Source: Diploptera punctata (Eukaryota > Arthropoda > Insecta > Blattodea > Blaberidae). From it: a stretch of 64,000 bases of DNA. Every line of letters starts with the position of its first letter. Within the stretch, counting starts at the first letter, position 1. The position numbers and the translations under genes are program-made. The stretch lies in the NCBI GenBank assembly GCA_030220185.1, contig JASPKZ010007528.1, positions 172,501-236,500 of the forward strand. The letters are read 5' to 3'. The notes under the pieces were generated by a model. The model was not told the origin of the DNA. It saw nothing but the letters and a program-made list of their open reading frames with translations, and did not search any database. Below, one piece after another: positions 1 through 9,564 of this stretch.

Positions 1-128
1 GTAGTCGTCAAAATTGCCAGTCTCAAGACAACCCTTGAGGATGCCGGACGCAGTCTCTGGCGAAACGTCGGGGAACTACAAGCCTCAAGACCACGGCCAA
101 CAGCCCGGAAATCTTCTACAAGATCATC
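1..128 (+). mobile_element. PLE-type 3' end with hammerhead-like motif (family HHR-3), cut by window start
   Basis: This segment recurs almost unchanged at 17113-17228 (+) and 19293-19400 (-). It runs from a GCCAGTCTCAAG region through the hammerhead-like core at 32-72 to a conserved end reading CCACGGCCAACAGCCCGG. A similar end (CCACGGCCACATAGCCCGG) follows the better hammerhead at 23301-23349, so I group them as related Penelope-like or retrozyme-like ends. No protein is visible. The assignment to Penelope-like elements rests on the ribozyme and end similarity only. A SINE-2 abuts it on the right. Confidence 0.5.
32..72 (+). ncRNA. Hammerhead-like motif, family HHR-3 copy 1
   Basis: Stem I CCC/GGG flanks a core TTGAGGA, a helix II built on GCC/GGC, then GAAA and a minimal palindromic stem III ACGU followed by C, giving the expected GUC cleavage site. 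The first core base is T where the hammerhead consensus CUGANGA has C. All three copies share this change, so the family may be inactive or the core may pair differently. One extra base separates the core from helix II. Confidence 0.45.
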
Positions 129-457
129 ATACTAATTTAGTTAGATTTGTTTTTGCATATATGTCATTGGAGTGGCCCGTGGTCAGCGTTCCGCCTCATA
201 CTGACATCTGGGAAACCAAGGTAGTACTAAGACCGGGAAAATTCTGTAAATTTTGCTTAAAGACCTTTTCATTCTGACTTAAGGATCTTTTACGAGCCTG
301 AAAAATCTTCAGACTCGGGACCCATGGCTTAAAGTCCCTCCCGGAGGACTTGCTCCTTGGATTTTTCCGTCCTAAATAATCCATTGGCCCCGACCGGATT
401 TGAACCCTCGACCCTCAGAACTAGAGGCAAGAAGCATAACCACTAGACCACCGCGGC
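129..457 (-). mobile_element. SINE-2 (tRNA-derived)
   Basis: On the minus strand it starts GCCGCGGTGG and has an A-box-like GTGGTCTAGTGGTTATG and a degraded B box near 401-412. The body follows, with a conserved AAAAATCCAAGGAGCAAG and the paired GACTTTAAGCC. Other copies are at 13012-13326 (-), 36387-36605 (+) and 55435-55770 (-). The tRNA-like head with Pol III boxes is the hallmark of a SINE. This copy is near full length but diverged. Confidence 0.75.
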
Positions 458-469
458 AGGTATTATTAT

Positions 470-476
470 ATTATTG

Positions 477-530
<54 letters not shown>
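470..530. repeat. (TAA)n / (ATT)n microsatellite
   Basis: ATA/ATT triplets run nearly without break and switch orientation around 495, so the tract can fold on itself. Confidence 0.9.
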
Positions 531-533
531 TCA

Positions 534-990
534 CTGAAACTCTGGAACATGTCCGCGCGGTCATAAGCTCTACGTATATCCTCAGCCACGTTTCCACTCA
601 TCTTCTGTACAATCTCCACAGCGCGACAGACCTAGAAGATCCTTGGCCTACCAGCCGGCTGCTGACCTCACATCAACATGTGTTAATCACAGAGGTAGAC
701 GATCATCCAGCCAGTGTAGGGGTGACATGTGGTCAGCATGTCGGGTCCCCCAGCCCCTGTAGCTGGTTTTCTCAACCTGGAGCTGCTACTTATTGTAGCT
801 ACCAAATGCCTCACGATGCTGGATGGACACCGGTCCCATACTGGCCGAAATTCCATGAGAAAATGTCTCTCCACATGAAGATCGAACCAGCGCAAGTCCC
901 GTAGCTTCTTGCCTTAACCACTCGGCTACCGCGAGGCACCCTGTATAATCTACTCACTTTAAAGTATGGTTAATGGCATTCTCTCGCCTC
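534..990 (-). mobile_element. LINE-A 3' fragment, diverged, split by SINE-3
   Basis: 534-620 reads as the reverse complement of the LINE-A terminus (CTCTGGAACATGTCCGCGCGG is the counterpart of CCGCGCGGCCATGAACC). The homology resumes at 938-990 with CCTGTATAATCTACT and the TTATTCTC-like stretch. The gap is filled exactly by a SINE-3. The copy is old: many substitutions and no open frame. Confidence 0.7.
621..937 (-). mobile_element. SINE-3 (tRNA-derived) inserted in LINE-A
   Basis: Minus-strand head GTAGCCGAGTGGTTAAGGC matches the A-box arm of class II (Leu/Ser-type) tRNAs. The B-box region near 885 is damaged. The body ends with the conserved CTAGGTCTGTCGCGC. Copies at 33283-33608, 34994-35335, 35426-35750 and 55784-56120 show the same head-to-tail order, about 325 bp. 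Confidence 0.78.
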
Positions 991-1171
991 ACACATTAGA
1001 CCCTGTATAATGGAAGCGATCACTTAAACACAAATGAGGGAAATTTTGAAGATTACGAGTCATTTAAGAAACTTCTAGAACCAAACAGAGGCGAACAAAC
1101 GGATGAATGAGAAATATTACGTAACTTAAGCTACGTGGTTTTCATGGTAAAACAAATGTAATTAATAGAGT
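990..1171. other. Unassigned
   Basis: AT-rich sequence with no recognisable gene. The piece TGAGGGAAATTTTGAAGA near 1036 resembles the LINE-A NEGNFEE coding stretch but is too short to call. Confidence 0.5.
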
Positions 1172-1889
1172 CCAGATGTTAGACACTTAAAACGTTCAAA
1201 AAAGGCAGGCAAAAAGGCACTAAAATCATTAATATAGGCAGTAAAATATTCAAAATAGGCTCTTGCAAAAAATGGACTACAAAATAACTTTTTACAGTCT
1301 TACGTTAAGAATATAAACATATGTTATCAATAACATGCCAAGATATCAGAGATGCTTTTGGAATTTGTTTTGCCTTTTTATAAAGAGCAGAACCATCTTT
1401 GTCAATCAGCAATGCTTATATGGAAAAGAAGCAAAGAACTTTTCTCCAAGCCTTAGAGCCGGAGCATAATACAATGGGACATAGCATAGGGCTATTTCGC
1501 TTAACGGGAATGCATGAGGTGAAAAAATACAATATTTACCCAACGGGAGTGCATTGAGGGGGAAACCATCTACCTGCCAGGTTATTGGGTTATTGCCACC
1601 CTTACCCTAAAATATTCTAAGGGAATTTATAAAAAGAACACTTGAAATCTTCTGTGAAATGATTTGTACCATGAAGTTTGTCCATTTCAATTGATTTCAT
1701 TGCAACACTCACTTAATTACGAGAAAAAATGGCAAATAGGCATTTATAGGCATTGTAAGCTGAAATAGGCATTTATAGGCAAAATTAACTTGATGGAAAA
1801 CAACTCTAGGGTCGTTGGTATGAAGTTATATGAAGTCACTTTTACAATATCTATAATAAATAACTATAGGCATTTTCCCTAACATCCGG
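1172..1889. mobile_element. TIR-1: non-autonomous TIR element, possibly hAT-like
   Basis: The ends read CCAGATGTTAGAC on the left and CTAACATCCGG on the right, imperfect inverted repeats. Inside both ends the motif AGGCA, usually ATAGGCA, recurs many times (about 1205-1260 and 1736-1875). Clustered short subterminal repeats are typical of transposase-binding regions in hAT elements. I found no matching target duplication, so the class is uncertain. No transposase frame is present. Confidence 0.5.
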
Positions 1890-1904
1890 TCTCTAGTAAT
1901 TAAT

Positions 1905-2090
1905 TATAAGTCTTGTAAATTGCAATGGGTAGGACATGTGGCACGAATGGGAAATCAGAGAGGGAAATGGAAACTCCCAACGAAAACAATTGGGGAAGCT
2001 ACAAGTAGAGAGGCCAATAATGAGGTGGGAAAATAGAGTTAACCACGTAAATTATACAGGGTATGAGTGGAAAACCTGCCCCAAGCCAGG
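1905..2090 (+). mobile_element. LINE-A 3' fragment, strongly diverged
   Basis: Recognisable pieces in order are GCAATGGGTAGGACATGTGG (RWVGHVAR-type), AATGAGGTGGGAAAAT (RPxMRWEN) and ATTATACAGGGTATGAGTGG (DYTGxxW). Indels and stops break the frame. It ends before the usual 3' terminus. Confidence 0.65.
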
Positions 2091-2109
2091 TTGAAAAAGG
2101 AGTAACAAC

Positions 2110-2330
2110 TTCGTTAAAAAAAACATGGGTTCAGCCAGCCCAGTTTATAGGGACCCTTATCTAGAGTTACAGATACTGCTGCCTTGTAGTTCGTCACTGG
2201 TTTGACAAAGGCCAAGCAAGAAAACCTGAAAAATAGATTCCTGGTCCTCCAGGTTGGGGTTGATGCAGTAGACCAGCTACCTCCCTGCTCATTGAAGAAA
2301 AAATGTTGATAAGCCCAATACAGGTAAGAC
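2110..2330. repeat. Interspersed repeat sharing sequence with 33770-33880
   Basis: The stretch around 2195-2275 contains CCTGGTCCTCCAGGTTGGGG. Its reverse complement, with a flanking TGACAAAGGC/GCCTTTGTCA, reappears at 33795-33875. Each copy lies just upstream of a different RT tail (LINE-B here, LINE-X there). Family unknown. Confidence 0.45.
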
Positions 2331-2339
2331 GGATGGATC

Positions 2340-3245
2340 GTGTGTGGATTCCAAATCGAAGGAAAAGAAGAGAGAGACCTTGGAAGACATGTATAGAGAA
2401 AATTGTGAATTTGATGAAGAACAGACATTCTTAAGAGAAGATCCAATCAGAAGTAAGATAATACACAATAACCAACGTCTAGAACAAGTACAACATTTCA
2501 ACTGTTTAAGTTGTGAAATATCTTATCAAAGTGAAAAAGATGTGAACAAGAAAATCACCAAATTTACACAAATCTTAGGAATAATAAATAATACATTAAA
2601 AGCTAAATTAGTACAAAAATCCACAAGAATAAAAATATATAATACTTTAGCATTACATTCACCTTTATATGGAAGTAAGATTTGGGCATTAACAAAAGAG
2701 ACAGGAACAGAATCAAAGCAACAGAAATTAAATTTCTCAGGACAACAGGGTACACTCTTTCATACAGAGAAAAGAACGAAGACATTTTAGAACAATTAGA
2801 AATTGAATCAGTAGAAGAAAAACTCAACAGATATAAATTAAACTGGCTACACGATGTAAAACTGCCATTGGCAGGACATATGGCACTAATGGGGAATGAA
2901 AGACGTGCATGGAAGCTTCTTGTAGGAAAGCCAGAGGGAAAACGCCCAGTTGGTAGACCAAGAATGAGGTGGGAGAACAACATTAACTATGATTTGAGGG
3001 AAGTATATTATACAGAGAATGATTGGAAACATTAGTTCAGGCTAGGGATGTATGGAGAGCTTATGTCCGCGCGGCCATGAACCTACGGGTTCGATAGTGC
3101 CAGTGAGTAAGTAAAAATAATGGATAATTCAAGAATCCCTAAAATGATGATGCAATATAAACCCAAAGGACATCGTCAACCAGGAAGACCTCTTAAAAGG
3201 CCGCTAGATGGGGTCGAAGCAGGTCTACAAAGGCCTAATTCGTGA
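2340..3245 (+). mobile_element. LINE-B 3' end, split by a nested LINE-A
   Basis: One frame reads DPIRSKIIHNNQRLEQVQHF then IIHNSLYGSK/IWAL-type residues typical of the region after the RT palm in RTE-like non-LTR elements. A shifted frame continues with RNRIKATEIKFLRTTGYTLS and EDILEQLEIESVEEKLNRY. It is interrupted at 2862 and resumes at 3117 with MDNSRIPKMMMQYKPKGHRQ-type coding (out of frame here) and a GATGATGATGATGG tail. The unbroken homolog at 24520-24750 proves the interruption. It has at least one frameshift (near 2690), so it is a pseudogene. Confidence 0.8.
2862..3116 (+). mobile_element. LINE-A, 5'-truncated, nested in LINE-B
   Basis: Starts abruptly at GGCAGGACATATGGCACTAATG and runs to the LINE-A terminus GTTCGATAGTGCCAGTGAG plus AGTAAGTA. 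GTAAAA occurs at both edges (2856-2861 and 3111-3116), a plausible short target-site duplication. The 24601 copy of LINE-B has a single GTAAAA there. The frame is open over most of its length (GNERRAWKLLVGKPEGKRPV), with a frameshift near 3035. Confidence 0.82.
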
Positions 3246-3420
3246 AGGATGATGATGATGGACAGGGGACTGGAAGGACAGAGATGAACGGAGAAAGAGA
3301 ATCAAAACTTAATATTGGGCACACGAATATGCTGTATACATTTAAAACATGTTAAATAATGATTGGATAGGGATATATGGACTTATATTCGCAAGGGTTC
3401 GATCGTGCCTGTTACTTAAA
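3246..3420 (+). mobile_element. Short LINE-A terminal fragment
   Basis: 3350-3412 retains ATGATTGGATAGGGATATATGG and GGGTTCGATCGTGCC, an internally deleted LINE-A terminus. The preceding 100 bp is unassigned. Confidence 0.55.
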
Positions 3421-4180
3421 TAGCTTCGTGAAATTATCTTTCGAGTTTTTTTATCTCAAAGTGATAGTTTATTTGTAATAGTTTTGTTAAATAGACGATG
3501 CTGAATGCAAGTGCGTGAAGAGGAAATAGTAATCATTTGTTTTGATTTGTATCACGTGGTGACATATGATAGACAGCGCCGCCATGCGACACTTTTAACA
3601 GCTGATCGACTGTCTTTTTAAACAATTGTTCAGTTGGAGGCAGCAGGACAAGCGATCCGGATATCACGGGCTGCCAGCTTTACCCCCTCCACCAACTGCT
3701 AGCTAACGTTGGTTGTTCGCCAGCGTACTTTGGAGGCTCCCTTTGGGTTAACAATGATTATCCTTGTACATAAGGTTGATATTTGCTTCTCCCCGTCATG
3801 TGCTGAACATAGAAACCACGAGGTTTAAATCGACCATGTAAACGTGCACTGAATTATGAGTTTCAGTAAGGTCGAGTGTCGCTTGTTTGCCTGGAATAAC
3901 TTTACATGTGCAGGCATCTTATTGACTGTCAATTTTCGTGTTAAATAACAAAACCACGTGGTTTACATGCCATATTCTTGCTTCATTGTTGTTCTAATAA
4001 ATCCAAGGAATATTATTTTATAAAACATTTTTAATAAACTCGAATTCTTTCGATTAATTTCTTTATTCATCGAGAAATTCTCTCAGTATTGAGGGTTTTC
4101 ACCAACCAATTTTCATAATTGACAAAAGTTTTAAAAAATACGGGTAACAAACATTCATAATTTCCCTTACCTAAAGTTCT
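3420..4180. other. Unassigned, no gene seen
   Basis: About 760 bp of mixed composition with a more GC-rich patch at 3640-3740 (CCCCCTCCACCAACTGC). All frames are short. I found no copy elsewhere in the window, so it may be single-copy DNA. Confidence 0.4.
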
Positions 4181-4184
4181 CCAT

Positions 4185-4545
4185 CGTTCTCTGTCCTCTG
4201 TGTCTTCATCTGTTACACCTAACTTCCTCATTGAATGCTAAATGTTATTCTTCCATATTGTTCTTGGTCTTCCTTTCCTGTTCCTTCTTTCAATTTTTCT
4301 TGTATGGACGGCCTTTGGTAGTCTTCCATCCTGCATTCTTCTTACGTGTCCATATCATATTAGCCTTCTGTGTTCAGTCTCATCCATTATACTTCTTTCT
4401 GTATTCATCAATTTTCTAATTTCTGTATTTCTAATTCTTTCCAGTCGAGGTTTTCAGACAGTTCTTCTTCAAAAATCCATTTCAACTGCAGTTATTCTGT
4501 TGGCATATTCATTCTTTATATTAATAAACATATTCGTTGGTGTGC
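4185..4545 (-). mobile_element. Degraded RT tail (LINE-AC)
   Basis: Read on the minus strand: IRNTEIRKLMNTERSIMDE, then HRRLI, stop, YGHVRRMQDGRLPKAVH, then RKGRPRTIWKNNI. This order (IRNxxIR, YGHVxRM, GRPRxxW) is the conserved C-terminal signature of RTE-like LINE proteins. Internal stops and a missing catalytic region make it a fossil. It is closest in the window to LINE-X. Confidence 0.65.
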
Positions 4546-4732
4546 ATTGTTAATTCACAATGATTTTTTAATCGAATAGCTGCCCAGAAAAGGTCATGAG
4601 TCATGACCCTTTATTTTTCAAAATTGATTTTTGCATGAAAAATATCCAATTTGACTTTTTCACGTTAAACTCAACAGAGGGAAAATAGTGTTACAACAGT
4701 TAGAACTTGTTCTGTGCGGACGATTATTCAAT

Positions 4733-4855
4733 TATTAACCACTGGCCCATGACCGCACGGACATAAACTCCCCATACATCCCTATCCTGAGCTAATGATT
4801 TCCAATTATCCCCTGTATAATTGACTTCCCTCAAATTATGACACTTATTTTCCCG
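4733..4855 (-). mobile_element. LINE-A terminal fragment
   Basis: Reverse complement of the LINE-A end: CATGACCGCACGGACATAAA, CATCCCTATCCTGAGCTAAT, CCCTGTATAATTGACTTCC. It faces the next LINE-A fragment across 30 bp, so the two form an imperfect inverted pair with 3' ends outward. Confidence 0.75.
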
Positions 4856-4883
4856 TACCTACCGGGAGCTTTCCCTCTGGAGG

Positions 4884-5080
4884 AACGGAAAAGGGGCATA
4901 GAAACTTGTTGTAGGACAATCAGAGGGTAGATATGTAGTAGGTAAGCCAAGAATGAGGTGGGAGAATAACATTAACTATGATTTGAGGAAGTAAGATATA
5001 CAAGGAATGATTGGAAGACATTAGCTCAGGATAGGCCATGAACCTCCAGGTTGGATAGTGCCAATGAGTTAGTTACTAAT
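4884..5080 (+). mobile_element. LINE-A terminal fragment
   Basis: Runs from GGGGCATAGAAACTTGTTGTAG through AATGAGGTGGGAGAATAAC to GGATAGTGCCAATGAG. A 30-bp internal deletion near 5033 removes the GATGTATGGAGAGC segment. Confidence 0.75.
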
Positions 5081-5282
5081 ACTAAAACAAAACTAATTCT
5101 GCCATGGACAACGTTGTATGACATGCAATTAGAATAAAAGAAGGGCATTGAAAATTGTTGAAAGAAAAGAAAAAAGTCTAGTTAGATAAGATGTGATTAA
5201 ATTGAAAATAGAAAGTTTAATATTGACGGAAGATGAAAAGATTGGCGAGAAATTAACAAAGCCAATGCACTTAAATAAACCA

Positions 5283-5553
5283 GAACAGTTAAGTCTCGTA
5301 GACTGCGATGGGCAGGACATGTTGCACGTATGGGGAATGAAAGACTTGCATGGAAGCTTCTTGTAGGAAAACCAGAGGGAAAACGCCCAGTTGTAGACTA
5401 ATAATGAGGTGGGAGAATAACATTAACTATGATTTGAGGGAAGTAGATTTTACAGGGAATGATTGGAAAACATTGGCTCAGGATAGGGATGTATGGAGAA
5501 CTTATGTAAGCGCGGCAATGAACTTACGGTTCGATGGTGCCAGTGAGTTAGTT
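5283..5553 (+). mobile_element. LINE-A 3' fragment
   Basis: Begins ACAGTTAAGTCTCGTAGACT (TVKSRRLRW), continues through GHVARMGNERLAW and RWENNINYDLREVDF to the terminus. A single-base loss near 5394 shifts the frame between GKRPV and MRWEN. The short tail is GTTAGTTAGTAGTTA. Confidence 0.85.
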
Positions 5554-5556
5554 AGT

Positions 5557-5995
5557 AGTTAATACATTTAAATATTTGGGATTAATTTTAGAAGCTGATG
5601 GAAGCTCAGCCAAAATAAAAAGAAAAGCACGGAGTAGAAAAATAATTGGCGCTGAAATCGTAGCAAAGAATATTGTAAACAACACAACAATCAATCATTC
5701 AAAGTGTAATGTTATAATTAAGAAAATCAGAAATGGGAAAAAATTAGAAACAAAAAATGAGAGATGTTATAAAAAGTGGATAAGAACATTGTTGAAGTAA
5801 TCGAAGAACGAAAATTGAGATGATTTAGACACGATAAAAAAAATGGGAAAAGACGGAATTCCAAAAATTATTTTGGAACGGAATCCTGAAGGCAGAAGAT
5901 GAGGAAAGCTACAGGAATAATGGATGAATGGATAGAGAGGAATGTCAATAGACGAAATTGATAAAAGAAAATGCGCAAGACAGAATTTTTTTGGA
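5557..5995 (+). mobile_element. Degraded RT tail (LINE-C)
   Basis: The translation contains FKYLGLILEADGSSAKIKRK, an RT post-palm motif (FxYLGxxL). Further on, in other frames, come VIEERKLR, KKMGKDGIPKIILERNPEGR and a GKLQEQWMNG end. The order matches RTE-like C-termini, but frames are shifted and there are stops. No other copy of this family is in the window. Confidence 0.6.
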
Positions 5996-6004
5996 AGAAT
6001 AAAA

Positions 6005-6930
6005 TTACTTTTTTGCACGATAATGCGTTTTGTCGTACTTACAGCAATGGCGACCATGATTGAAAGTTCAATTTCCTAAATTTCGGGGTTGCCAACCTAT
6101 AAATAACGAAATAACTATACTGTAATAATAAAAATTACCTACCTAGGGCGGAAAGTAAAACCACTGCCCTTTATGTATACTACGTACAATGTATATACAA
6201 AAATATATCCAAAAGGTAGTGTTAATATACATTATACGAAACAAATCACTGCATTGTAAATAAATTGAACTTTATTTGAAACAATATAAAAACAATAAAT
6301 TCGTATCTGCCGCCATTTTATGCCCCATTGGTGTCACGGCCTGCTGTAGTCTCAACTAAATTATTTTCGGTATTTATAATAGTGAGATACATGGTATGTA
6401 TATGGAAGCCAGATATATTAAGAACGGTTAAGTCTCGTAGACTGTGATGGGCAGGACATGTGGCACGAATGGGGGAATGAAAGAGGTGCATGGGTTGTAG
6501 GAAAATCAGAGGGAAAACGCCCAGTTGGTAGACCAAGAATGAGGTGGCAGAATAACATTAACTATGATTTGAGGGAAGTAGATTTTACAGGGATTGGAAA
6601 ATATTAGCTCAGGATAGGGGTATATGGAGATCTTATGACCGCGCGGCCATGAACCTACGGGTTCGATAGAGCCAGTGAGTTAGTCATTGGCCAGACTGCT
6701 AACGTCAGTCAGTTGTTTATAATGAACGCAAATATTTCCGACAAATATGTTATTATTTTACTATTATTTACTATTTTGAAAACACCACCGTGCAAAAAAT
6801 AATGTACAACACACGTTTGCGAAATGTTTTACATAATCTCGGAAATTAAAAGCAAAGTTTCCCCGCTTCTGTAAAAACCATTCGCAACCTTAGCATTGTA
6901 ACATATTGTTGCAGGAGAAAATACTGTAAA
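6005..6930 (+). mobile_element. REP-1 copy 1, split by LINE-A
   Basis: REP-1 starts near GATAATGCGTTTTGTCGTAC and AGCAATGGCGACCATGATTG and ends near TCTGTAAAAACCA...GTAACATATTG. The same order is seen at 8231-8805. Partial copies lie at 15915-17670 (interrupted), 19790-19985 and 35775-35995 (-). Homology breaks at about 6390 and resumes at 6686 (ATTGGCCAGACTGCTAACG against CATTGCCCACTGTTAACG), exactly around a LINE-A. No coding capacity; class unknown. Confidence 0.7.
6393..6685 (+). mobile_element. LINE-A nested in REP-1
   Basis: Covers GGAAGCCAGATATATTAAGA through VKSRRLxW, GHVARMG and RMRWQNNINYDLREVDF to GATAGAGCCAGTGAGTTAGT. Short indels (near 6495 and 6585) break the frame. Confidence 0.8.
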
Positions 6931-7285
6931 ATAGAAACAACTCCTAATAAAAAAATAATAATCTTGAGGGTGTTTGCTGTATGCTGAAGGACAAGATAAC
7001 CTGGTTTCACGCACTCGAGTTGGATTCCAGCGCAAGTTGTTTAGCGGCTAACTATAGCTCCGCCACCAAGCTGGAGCCGCAACTTGGCAACGTTGCAACT
7101 ATACCTGCTTGTGTTTGGCTGGTTGCCTGCGATACTAGGGGCAAACATTTGGGAGCGCTTTGGAGTTTTATAAATAAGGGCAACATTTTTTTGTTGTTTT
7201 AAAGCCCCAAACAACATTCGCTCTAACTTTACCTGCAACATAATCAAGGAGTAAGATAGTCGCTCACTTTTTTTAACAATCAGGT
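6930..7285. other. Unassigned
   Basis: Holds short frames only. No homolog inside the window. Confidence 0.4.
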
Positions 7286-7289
7286 GTGA

Positions 7290-7440
7290 CTACTGGAGGA
7301 ACTGATGTGAAAATCTATGCAGACAACCCCTTACAGTTTCACTTGCAACAACATGGAATTCCCTTCCACCCTATGTCAGAGACTGTCAAACTATAACATC
7401 CTTCAAAAACAAACTCAAGAATTATTTAGCAATAAACTAA
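7290..7440 (+). mobile_element. CR1/L2-like LINE C-terminal remnant
   Basis: One frame reads LTVSLATTWNSLPPYVRDCQ then TITSFKNKLKNYLAIN and a stop. The pattern WNSLPxxVR...SxxxFKxxLKxYL just before a stop is the well-known end of CR1/L2/Jockey-type RT proteins. It abuts LINE-A on the right. Too short for a firm clade. Confidence 0.65.
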
Positions 7441-7475
7441 CTTATAGTATTCTTTTAACAATTAATACATTTATT

Positions 7476-8195
7476 TATGAAAATAACACGTAGAAATTCA
7501 TTATATAATGAAAATGGACAGCTAATGACAAATGAGGGAAATTTTGAGGAAGTGGCTGAATTCAAATACCTAGGAACAATAATCACAAATAGGAATGAGA
7601 TGCACAAAGAAATTAAACATAGGCTCAATTCTGGAAATGCGTGCTATTATGCATTGCAGAGACTTTTGATGTCCCAACTCCTTTCAAAAAACGTTAAGCT
7701 GAAAATATATAAAACTATTATTCTACCAGTTATATTATATGGGTGCGAAACATGGACTCTTACTTTAAGGGAGGAAAGGAGATTACGAGTTTTTGAGAAT
7801 AAAGTTCTTAGGAACATTTTTGGATCAAAGAGAGATGAACAGACAGGTGAATGGAGAAGACTACATAACAATGAATTACATGGTCTTTATATGAATCCAG
7901 ATATAATAAGAACAGTTAAGTCCCGTAGACTGCGATGGGCAGGACATGTTGCACGTATGGGGAATGAAAGACGTGCATGGAAGCTTCTTGTAGGAAAACC
8001 AGAGGGAAAACGCCCAGTTGGTAGACCAATATGAGGTGGGAAAATAGCATTAAGTATGATTTGAGGGAAGTAGATTATACAGGGAATGATTGGAAAGCAT
8101 TAGCTCAGGATAGGGATGTATGGAGAGCTTATGTCCGCGCGGCCATGAACCTATGAGTTCGATAGAGCCAGTGAGTTTGTTAGTTAATATTAACG
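7476..8195 (+). mobile_element. LINE-A, best-preserved plus-strand copy (C-terminal RT region)
   Basis: A 185-codon frame covers ITRRNSLYNENGQLMTNEG, then FEEVAEFKYLGTIITNRNEM, HRLNSGNACYYALQRLL, KIYKTIILPVILYGCETWTL and TVKSRRLRWAGHVARMGNER. A one-base loss near 8028 cuts the frame inside GRPRMRW; the remaining RWENSI...DYTGNDWKALAQ follows to GATAGAGCCAGTGAG. It lacks the endonuclease domain and the RT catalytic core, so it is 5'-truncated. The layout is that of RTE-like non-LTR elements, whose protein would nick the target and prime reverse transcription there. Confidence 0.88.
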
Positions 8196-8230
8196 AACGA
8201 ATAATTTTAAATATTGTATAACCGTAAAAT

Positions 8231-8392
8231 TAGTTTTTCCGCGATAATGCGTTTTGTCGTACTTACAGCAATGGCGACCACGATTGAAAGTTCAACCTCC
8301 TACATTTTGGGATTGCCAACCTAAATAACTATACTGTAATATTACATTCACACCCACGTGCGGGAAGTAAAACCACTGTATACTACGTACAA

Positions 8393-8443
<51 letters not shown>

Positions 8444-8805
8444 ATACACAAATCACTGTTTTTTAAACGGACTGAATTTTATTTGAAACAATATAAAACA
8501 ATAAATACGTACTTGCGGCCATGTTATCAATAATTTTTCTCAAGGCCTCCTGTTGCTTCAACTAACAAACATTGCCCACTGTTAACGTTAGTCAATTGTT
8601 TATAATGAACGCAAATATTTCCAACAAAGATGTTATTATTTTACTATTATTTATCATTTTGAAAACACCATCGCGCAAAAAATAATGTACAACGCACGTT
8701 TGTTAAGTGTTTTACAGAATTTCGAAATTAAAAACCTCGCTATAGCTCGATTTTCTAATTTTTTCTCCTCGGTTCTGTAAAAACCACTTCCCAATCACGC
8801 ATTGT
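8231..8805 (+). mobile_element. REP-1 copy 2
   Basis: Parallels 6005-6930 without the LINE-A. An AT dinucleotide tract (8399-8447) replaces part of the middle. Ends TCTGTAAAAACCACTTCCCAAT. Non-coding. Confidence 0.7.
8399..8447. repeat. (TA)n microsatellite
   Basis: Alternating TA with one phase break, inside REP-1. Confidence 0.95.
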
Positions 8806-8952
8806 AATATACTAGTTCTATCTTATTATTTTTCAGTGTTTTTATGTACAATAGAGAGGGACAGTCTATCAAACAATTTAATTTATCTAACTTCAATACA
8901 TTTTATTATTAGTTTTTAGTCTTAATCTTAACTAACATTAACCGGTTGTATT

Positions 8953-9517
8953 CCATCCCAGTAATTCTGCCCGAAGGCAGGTTTTTCATAAGTAATGCCA
9001 CGAGTGATTTCCAAATTATCGATAAATTCACGACTCGCGAAGTGAGGAGTGAATTTATCTAGAGAATTTGGAAATCAAGAGTGACATTTGTTAGGACTAT
9101 TTAACGAATAAAATTAAGCTGTTTACTCACAAATCATTATTTAACTGTAGTTATTTTAAAATATTTATATATCTAATGTAATCGGCGATGTTTGAAAACA
9201 AATGAGAAACGAAAGAAGCAGATGAAGCGTACCTATCGTTTATCACTGCAACTAGATCATACTATTTCAGAATATTCAAAAGGAGGATCTTTCTTTAATA
9301 TGGTAATTATAACACTGATAAATATTTTGTGAAACACGACTCTGATTGGTTGTAAAACAGAAATCATTGAAACGTGATTGGTCATAGACTCCCATTTGGG
9401 GCATGAGTTAAATAGTCACTGCAATCAAACATTTTCATGCTATGCTTGCAGCTTTTACTAGGGAATTGTAGGTGTGGTAGCTTTCCACACCGGTGAAGGA
9501 TGATGATAATAATGATG
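8953..9517 (-). mobile_element. SINE-1 3' half, split by REP-2
   Basis: Minus-strand SINE-1 tail region: CAGTAATTCTGCCCGAAGGC, then after an interruption CTGCAATCAAACATTTTCATG, GCTTTACTAGGGAATTG-like and CCACACCGGTGAAGGATGATG. An 11-bp direct repeat CCGGTTGTATT flanks it (8942-8952 and 9518-9528), a perfect target-site duplication. The 5' half with the tRNA head is missing, so it was truncated when inserted. REP-2 came in later. Confidence 0.85.
8987..9416 (+). mobile_element. REP-2, internally deleted copy inside SINE-1
   Basis: Starts CATAAGTAATGCCACGAG, has a hairpin CGATAAATTCAC/GTGAATTTATC near 9018-9060, and ends GGGGCATGAGTTAAATAGT. The full-length form at 28054-28778 is about 725 bp; this one lacks about 300 bp of the middle. 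Other copies: 28779-29350, 40615-40755, 42059-42703 (-), 48087-48525, 48526-49110 (-), 63918-64000. The SINE reads straight through when REP-2 is removed, so the ends are well defined. Class unknown. Confidence 0.75.
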
Positions 9518-9564
9518 CCGGTTGTATTATAGATCGTAATATTATCTTATTGATCAAATCTTCA

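Noticed and set aside
8987..9416. REP-2 as a Helitron
   Set aside because: It has a hairpin near one end but no TC start, no CTRR end, and no A-T insertion site.
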